From: Patagioenas fasciata
Lineage: Eukaryota; Chordata; Aves; Columbiformes; Columbidae
DNA: 64,000 nucleotides
Direction of reading: 5' to 3'
Assembly: GCF_037038585.1 (NCBI RefSeq)
Contig: NC_092524.1
Coordinates: 44,911,001-44,975,000 of the forward strand
Of this stretch, positions 57,474 through 64,000 are shown one piece after another. A program made the translations under genes and the position numbers. Below the pieces are notes generated by a model, which saw only the letters and a list, made by a program, of their open reading frames with translations, searched no databases and was not told where the DNA came from. Every line of letters starts with the position of its first letter. The stretch's first letter is position 1.

Positions 57474-60400
57474 GTAAATATTACTTTTATAAGAGTTGTA
57501 TATTTTTTTTTCTAGCTCCTACAATGTGTTACAACACAGAAGCCAGACAAAACAAATGGATAAAGACACCAATGTATCATAGAATATTCTTCACTGTTTC
57601 TTCTTCCAGTTTTTTTCAATGTCCTTTAAAAATGAAAATGAGCCAATGTCAAAATATATTAAAACATAAGCTCTTTTGAGGTGTTATTTTTATTATACTG
57701 CATGTAGAATAATGCACCTTTTTCCTTGCTCTCTCTTTTTTAAGATGCCGTATTCCAGTCTAACTGATGAAAACGTGCATTAAGTACGTTTGGGAAATTG
57801 TTGGAAGTATTGCTTTTTTTAGTTATTTTTAGCTTTTGAGGTCTTGACAAGACTTTTTTTTGTTGTTGTCACAGTTATGTAGATTGTGTAAGCAGCTGTA
57901 AGATGGTCCCTTCAGTTAATTACAGGAGGGGATATCGGTAATAGACATCAGATAGATGCTTCGGAAAACTTTGAGGTTTTCACCAAGGGCTTGCTGATTC
58001 ATTTGTTAACTAGACTAGTAACTTACTATCAGATGACTCTTTGTCACCTCTTAGCAATACTGATAGTTTTGTTCTGGTTCCAAGGGGACTGAAACATGTA
58101 ACAAGAATCACTGTCACACGTGGTGTTCATGCTAGCGCTTGTTAAGGATGCCATGGAACAAACAGACCCATGGGAGGTGAACTACTCCTTTTCAGCAGCA
58201 ACTACCTCTTCAAGGAAGTATGTAAGACAGGTGAAAAGCATATGAACCTGTGTTTTAGGAGATGATAAAGAACATAGTTTCCCACAATTGCCAGAATGTT
58301 ACCTTTTATGATCATAGAATATTTCTCGTAGAATGTAAGCATAGTAACTTACATTCCCTAATGTCTTTTGATTCACTACAAAAGTTAGGAGAAAAAGGAA
58401 TCCTGAACTGAGTCCACAAGCAGCAATAGTCTGAAACTACATTTCCAATAGATTAGTATCCTCTGATTTGATTTTCTTCTGTTCTTCTGAGATCTGTTTG
58501 TGTGGTTGAGGCATTCATGGTGTCTCCCACTCTCTCTGTATTTTCTAGTGTATTTCAATTGGGATTGAAATCAGAGACTTTCCTCAGTGTGGCATCATTG
58601 AGGTGATCTCTTTTCATTGCTCGACTTGTATTTTAGGAATGTAATAACTTGGGACTGTTCTCTTTGGTTGAAATTTGCCAGCTGGATACAAAAATACTTC
58701 AGGGGAGATGGGAAGAAGGCTACAGAAGATCCTGGATCTGGAAACTCATTTCTTGTTCAGCTTATTCAAAATAATTATTAATGATTAGTATCATGTGCAG
58801 CATTGTGTGCTTTTTCTTACTCTTTTATAAATATTGCTATGTTCTAGGTATGATTTTAAGAGTTTGCCCTCTAGCAATTCCTAGTGAAGAGAACTGATTT
58901 TCTGCTTTTTGTAGTGGAAGTTACTGGGCTCTGGGCTCTTTCAAAATCTGTCCACTGGAGTACTGTGATGTTTAATTATTTCTAAAGCTTACATCAATCA
59001 GGTTCAAAGTAAAATGAAAATTTGAACTTGGTGATGACCTTCTTGTCTTGTTATTTGTTGTTTAATGTTTTTATTTTTTTTAGGTATAGACATATGGACC
59101 TTAGTGGGGATGAATAACACCCTTGCTGATTACTTTTTTTTTTTTTTTTTATTCAAAGGCATTTGCAGCAGGTGTCTTTTGAACTTGAGTGACCCTATAA
59201 ATAGGATGAAGACTGTAGCAATTCTTTATTATTATTATACATGGTTTATTTACTTTAAACTGAGCTTCAAGGCTTGCCTTCTCTAATGAAGTAAGAAATG
59301 TATTCTTTTAAATAAAAAAGAAATACTGAGGAAAAGAACAGAACTACTAAAACAAAAACAAGCTCTCAGAAATAAATGTGGTTTTAATTTCTTTAAAAAA
59401 TATGTTCACTTTAGTCTTTTCTCCATCTTGCATTAATGGCTGGTTAGGATTGATAGTTCATGATATTGCTGTGGGGGCCGAGCACTGTTTTTCCCCTAGC
59501 ATTGAGAATAGCATTATCTGGGGAATGGAATACTAGCTCAGTGGAACATTAGTATTTAGGCCTGTTTCCTTTGAGGGAAATCAGTTATGAATAATGAATC
59601 TTACCACATTTTTTTGTTAAAAACTAGGATGTTTACTGTAAGAATGATATTTCCAATGTCTGGAGTAATTTTGTTGCCTTGAGGCTTGTTGCTACCCCTG
59701 AAGTATATTAAGGTATATGCTGGATTTAGTATCTGTAGGAGGGTGTTTATATTCATTTCAGAAGTGCATTTTCTTGCTATTCAGCTTGATGGTCAGCTTT
59801 TTTGGTGATGAGCCTGCAGCTCATCTTTAGTTAGTTACTGTTTTCAGCAGATCAGCTCTTTGATATCTCAGATGAGCTTGTGAGAGTGGTAAATAACTGA
59901 TCAACATTTTTGTTCTCGTAAAAAACCATCAAATTTGAATGCTTTTATTAAATAAAGCTATACAGTGCACTGTAATAGCAGCAAGCCAACATAAAATATA
60001 CTTTAATTTTAAAAAAGAATCTCTAGCTCTTGTCAGCTAATCTCAATAGTAAGGTCTTGAGATTTCTCTGTAATGCATTAATACTGTCTTAATAGTGGTT
60101 TGATGGAGATTACTTATTGTTAAAATTCAAGAAGAGATAGACTTGCCTTTATAAGCAAATACAAACAAGTATTTGCTCATAACTTTAGCATATTCCACCT
60201 AGTTGCTCTACATGTACTCTATATTTCAGCTGACGTGAAAATTATGCAATGGATTGTGTGTTGTTTTCTGATAAAGTGGCATTCTTTAGTGGCATACTGA
60301 AACTATTTAATTTTTTTTCCCCTCTAGGTGCTATAAGGTGCATTCTGAATAGAATAGAACAAGAGACTTGAATTTATTTCAGTCAGTTTTCTTTAAATGG

Positions 60401-61350
60401 GAAAACCCTAGCTCTTCCTGTTGGTTTTCTTATTTTCTCCTTACAGGTGGTTCGTGGAATGTTCTTCTCATAGTCTTAGCATCTGTTAAAATGTAGGTAA
60501 ATCAAGACCATGGTGCTTTTTATCATGAGTTTGCTATGACATTATTAATTCAGGAAGCACACGTTATTAACTATGGTTAATCATGGCAAAAGCTGTGGCT
60601 TCTGCTGCCACTTGCTGAAGGGACCTGCTTAGTCTTCAGGGGTGGACACTGCCACTCCTGTATACACGAAAACTTTTTTTTCTGGAACAGTTAACTCATA
60701 TTACTTTAGATTTTTTTTTTTTTTTTTTTAAGTTATTTTATTTTCGTAACATTGCAAGAAAGTGCCTAGGAAGAGATATTGGGTAGATGGTTTATCTGTG
60801 TTGACTTCCAAATTCTGTCTGTTTGTTTCTTCATATTTACCAGTGCAACTAATTAAAAACAATCCAGTTGTGCAGCTTGTTACGTTTTATCAACAACTTT
60901 CCAGTTCCTTATAATCATTTGGCCCATATAATTTGCACTTGTCTTAAAAATGCCACAGCCTTTATGAGGCAAGGACTATCTTTTTACCCTGAAGTTTAAG
61001 AAAATGAGAGACTAATCCTCTTTATGCCAGTAAGCTGCTGTTATAATATGAGAACAAGCTGGTTTTGATCAGGTAGATTGTAATCTCCCAGAGTTTCAAG
61101 ATTTGTCAAAGGAGTGCAGGGTGATTGGTTATATTTGTGTATAAATAGTTTGTATAAATTCGCAATGTTAAAATGATGTTTCAAAATATTTGTATGTTCA
61201 CACATCTAGGTTGGCTTTTTGTCATTTGTCTGGGTCTTTGCTGCACTGGTGATAGAGATTTTTCTTGTCAAAACAGAAAGGAAAATAATTTATTTTAACA
61301 CCATATCACTATCAAATAAAGAATCAAAGAAATACCAGATCAAAATATTT
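57474..61350 (+). other. TTC6: Probable TTC6 intron
   Basis: AT-rich, no long frames. Several acceptor-like pyrimidine tracts exist (for example before 57515 and before 60329) but are followed quickly by stops in all useful frames. Poly-T runs occur at about 59132-59150 and 60711-60730. An AATAAA near 59311 could end a short read-through transcript. Confidence 0.5.
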
Positions 61351-61906
61351 ACGTTTTAGCTGGGATAGAGTTAATTTTCTTCTGAGTAGCTATTGTAGTG
61401 TTGTATTTTGGATTTAGAATGAAAATAATGTGGATAACACACTGATGTTGTAGTTGTTGCTAAGCAGTCGTGGACTTTTCAGCTTCTGATGCTGTGCCAA
61501 GTGCACGAGGAGCTGTAAGGGGGCACAGGCAGGATAGCTGACCCCAGCTGACCAAGGGGATATTCCATACCATGTGACATCATGCTCAGTATATAAAGCT
61601 GGGGGAAGAAGAAGGAAGGGGAGGACGTTTGGAGTTACGGTATTTGTCTTCCTAAGTAACTGTTACATGTGGTGGATCCCTGCTGTCTTGGAGCTGGCTG
61701 AACACCTGCCTGCCCATGGGAAGGAGTGAATTAATTCCTTGTTTTGCTTTGCTTGCGTGGGTGGCTTTTGCTTTACCTATTAAACTTTATCTCAACCCAT
61801 GAGTTTTCTCACTTTTACTCTTCTGATTCTCTCCCCCATCCCACTAGGGGAGAGTGAGCGAGTGGCTGTGTGGTGCTTTGTTGCTGGCTGGGGTTAAACC
61901 GCAACA
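61351..61906 (+). mobile_element. Solo LTR of an avian endogenous retrovirus (ERVL-like), younger copy
   Basis: Same family as 19350-19931 and same orientation. The start is acgttttagctgggatagag and the end gctggggttaaaccgcaaca. It has the U3 string gtgacatcatgctcagtata with TATA box (about 61588-61595), a transcribed part with tgtcttcctaagtaa, attaaa near 61780 as poly(A) signal, and the family-typical gagttttctcacttttactc and agtgagcgagtggctgtgtg. The flanks tttac (left) and gttac (right) may be a decayed 5-base target duplication. No internal region is present, so this is a solo LTR fossil. It is better preserved than the 19 kb copy and looks like a bird-lineage insertion of moderate age. 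Confidence 0.85.
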
Positions 61907-63747
61907 GTTACAAAGGATACCACAGACATACAGGAAACAACTTCCTCAGAAATGGGCAGAACAGTCAGGAACAGATTCCCACAGGAATTAAGAGTTGCCA
62001 CAGTTCTCAGCTCTTTTATTTCGCAAAGTTAGATCACACCTCTTTGACCTTGTTTTTTGTTAATGTAAACACACAGCCCACAGTACATATGTACACAGTA
62101 CACATAATTTTATTAAAATAACACAATAGCATTGTGCCTGTGATTCTCCCATGGGGACTGGACAAAAGAGGAAACACCCCACCCAACAAAGGAAAGCAAT
62201 CTCATAACATGTAGGTGTCTAAAATGAATTTAAGATAATATTTGCTAATAGAATTCTGTTGGTTTTGACAGAACAAGAAAATTAATATGCAAAGTTTTAA
62301 TTTACATATTATGTCATAGCTAGAAACATAAGTTGATCTAGTCTGGTTGAATGAAAGGTTCTGTGAAAGTTTCTTGTTGATTCCATGAACTGGATAACAA
62401 ATTGCATGGGGAAAGAGTTAACAGTTGGCTAAGATGGACTGTAATAATTAGTAGTCCATGGTAATCACCACTTTTGAAAACACGCACATATTACAAAGAG
62501 TGGAAGGTTATTCGGTATAGCTTGACAAGACAGTGCTGAATCTGTCCTTTAATCTGAGTTATTACCACACGCATTTGGATCCTTGCCCTCCTTAGGCTGG
62601 CTTTTCTGTCAAAAGTAGATAAATTACTAAGGCTTTGGATAAAAGCAAAACACCAATGTGTGCAATTTTCTGCAAGGCCATAGTATTTTATTGCTTCATA
62701 GTTTACATCTTTGGGGTAGCATATAGGTCTATCACTTTTTGTTGGCCTGCATACTCCTCCTTTTTTTGTTTTCTAATATGCAAGAAAAACAGTGTTACAA
62801 GTCAGAATATGTGTCTTCAGTGTTATTAAAATGAAATATAGTGTTAGATGCAAAATATCCTAGGCATTAAAAATATTTTTAGATTGCCAGGTGGACAATA
62901 CACTCACTGGAATAAAAATTCTACTGTGTGGAAGATTCTTACATTAAAAGAGCAAATGGACACTTTCAGTGCCAGAAAACATATATTTTTTTTTAAGTGA
63001 TGGGCTGCTTCTATAATAACACACATTCAGCTGATATAGCTTTAATGCATTCTTGCATTGATTTTTGGCTCTGAAATATTTTACCCAGAAATATTTAAAA
63101 TTTCTGTAACGTTTTTGTATCCTAAAATGAAATGTAGTTTAGATGTGATACTTCTGTTTATTACTGTTATCTTTAAAACTTGGCTCCTCAAGCCACTACA
63201 TGGCACAAAGGGTAAAGTACGTGTGTGCTGAGTTACGTACATGCATGCCAACCAGGTGCTTAGGAATCACACTGTCCTTAAAACTATCAGCTCTTTTCAG
63301 AGCTGTCGCTGCCTTTAATTTCTGCCTTTTAAAAAATATGGATATACATTAACAAAAAGGGGTCTACTTGGTCTATTCTTTTGATGAGACTGGGAACTGA
63401 GGACAACTTCAAATTTTATAGTAACTTTTCTGCTGGTGGAGCAATTATAATTTTCCCCTGTGGAGAAAATTATTAACTGAAAATTGCAGTCAGCTTTCAA
63501 GCTTCTCTAATAGAAGCAGTTCCATGGAGAAGTTATAGTTAAGCATGTGTGTAAATGTTTGTAAAAGATGAGCCTAAGATAATTTGTCTCTGAATGTACT
63601 TGTTCCTTTCAAACTAATTTGTGTAATGAAGATCCAAACTTTAATTTATGCCTATATATTGCTTTGATATTCTTCTGTAAGGTAGTATGAATAATTATTT
63701 TTTTAGCATTATTGCTTGACACTAGTTTTCTTCTCTTGCTTATACAG
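61907..63747 (+). other. TTC6: Probable TTC6 intron, nothing recognised
   Basis: AT-rich sequence with no convincing exon. The short frames at 61870-62121 and 62635-62829 lack splice context and protein-like composition. Confidence 0.5.
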
Positions 63748-63750
63748 CAG

Positions 63751-63819
63751 GCACCAACTGAACATGAGGAAATAAAAACTGAGTCTCAAGCCCTGCCAAG
63801 TTTTCACCAAGCAAGCCTA
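63751..63819 (+). CDS. Candidate further TTC6 exon
   Basis: ttttcttctcttgcttatacag is a textbook acceptor. The sequence after it (with or without the extra cag at 63748-63750) is open in phase 0 and reads APTEHEEIKTESQALPSFHQ, then ASL, a hydrophilic protein-like string, up to a possible donor at 63819/63820 (gtaaca, moderate). The preceding known exon ends in phase 2, so another exon would be needed between them, or a different donor. The frame ends in TAG at 63838-63840 if not spliced. I do not recognise the peptide. Confidence 0.35.
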
Positions 63820-64000
63820 GTAACATTCTGCATTATCTAGGAATGTTAAAATATAATAAGTTAATAATGTTTCTATTTGCTTGCAGAGTTGTTAAGATAG
63901 CTATTAATAGTTCATATTTTAAAGTGACAAAACTAGGAAGGAAATGAAATAGTCCTTGAAAACATTTTGGTTCTTCATAAATTATATCTTTATTTTTCTC
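63820..64000 (+). other. TTC6: Probable TTC6 intron, window end
   Basis: AT-rich, nothing recognised. Confidence 0.45.

Noticed and set aside
19350-61906. The two LTRs as ends of one giant retroviral element
   Set aside because: The 41 kb between them holds FOXA1, its CpG domain and old CR1 relics. No retroviral coding sequence lies beside either LTR. They are independent solo LTRs.
1-64000. CRISPR arrays, riboswitches, prophage, operons
   Set aside because: The window is vertebrate nuclear DNA. No regularly spaced repeats or bacterial-type gene arrangement occurs.

Overview
The window looks like a piece of an avian nuclear chromosome. It has sparse, intron-split vertebrate genes, a 5'-truncated chicken-repeat-1 (CR1) LINE, older CR1 relics of the type shared with turtles and crocodilians, a MIR-like SINE relic and two avian retroviral solo LTRs. 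The gene order MIPOL1 (+) - FOXA1 (-) - TTC6 (+) matches the mammalian FOXA1 neighbourhood (known synteny). I cannot name the species. The repeats suggest a bird, and I would not go further.

Layout. 1-8853 is the 3' part of the last MIPOL1 intron. The last MIPOL1 coding exon is at 8854-8920. About 8.9-26.2 kb is ordinary intergenic DNA with CR1 relics (10.85-12.04 and 14.05-14.88 kb) and a solo LTR (19.35-19.93 kb). From about 26.2 to 48.5 kb the base composition changes: a chain of CpG-dense blocks alternates with repeat-poor AT-rich blocks, centred on FOXA1. FOXA1 lies on the minus strand, with exon 1 coding at 43414-43343, a 2.38 kb phase-0 intron, exon 2 at 40960-39698 and a probable poly(A) signal at 38371-38366. 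It encodes a 444-residue forkhead transcription factor. The chain ends in a long ATTTT microsatellite at 48.55-48.66 kb. 48.7-55.4 kb is ordinary intergenic DNA with a MIR-like relic. A separate CpG island at about 55.47-55.96 kb contains a good CTCF-type match and probably serves as the promoter of the next gene. A coding exon at 56629-57473 (+) fits the N-terminal part of TTC6 by position. The rest of the window would then be TTC6 intron, with a second solo LTR (61.35-61.91 kb) and one further candidate exon (63.75-63.82 kb).

How it fits together. FOXA1 is an endoderm and epithelial pioneer factor gene. The CpG chain and the AT-rich blocks beside it look like its regulatory domain, and MIPOL1 and TTC6 are its flanking genes. 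Candidate regulatory details include a FOX/TATA-like box inside the FOXA1 intron just upstream of exon 2, an HNF4-type direct repeat at 34.49 kb, plus-strand TATA boxes at the 36.3-36.5 kb CpG island, and a 12-bp perfect hairpin in the FOXA1 3' UTR. No previously undescribed multi-gene system was found. The novel material here is regulatory and structural, and all of it is inference from sequence alone.
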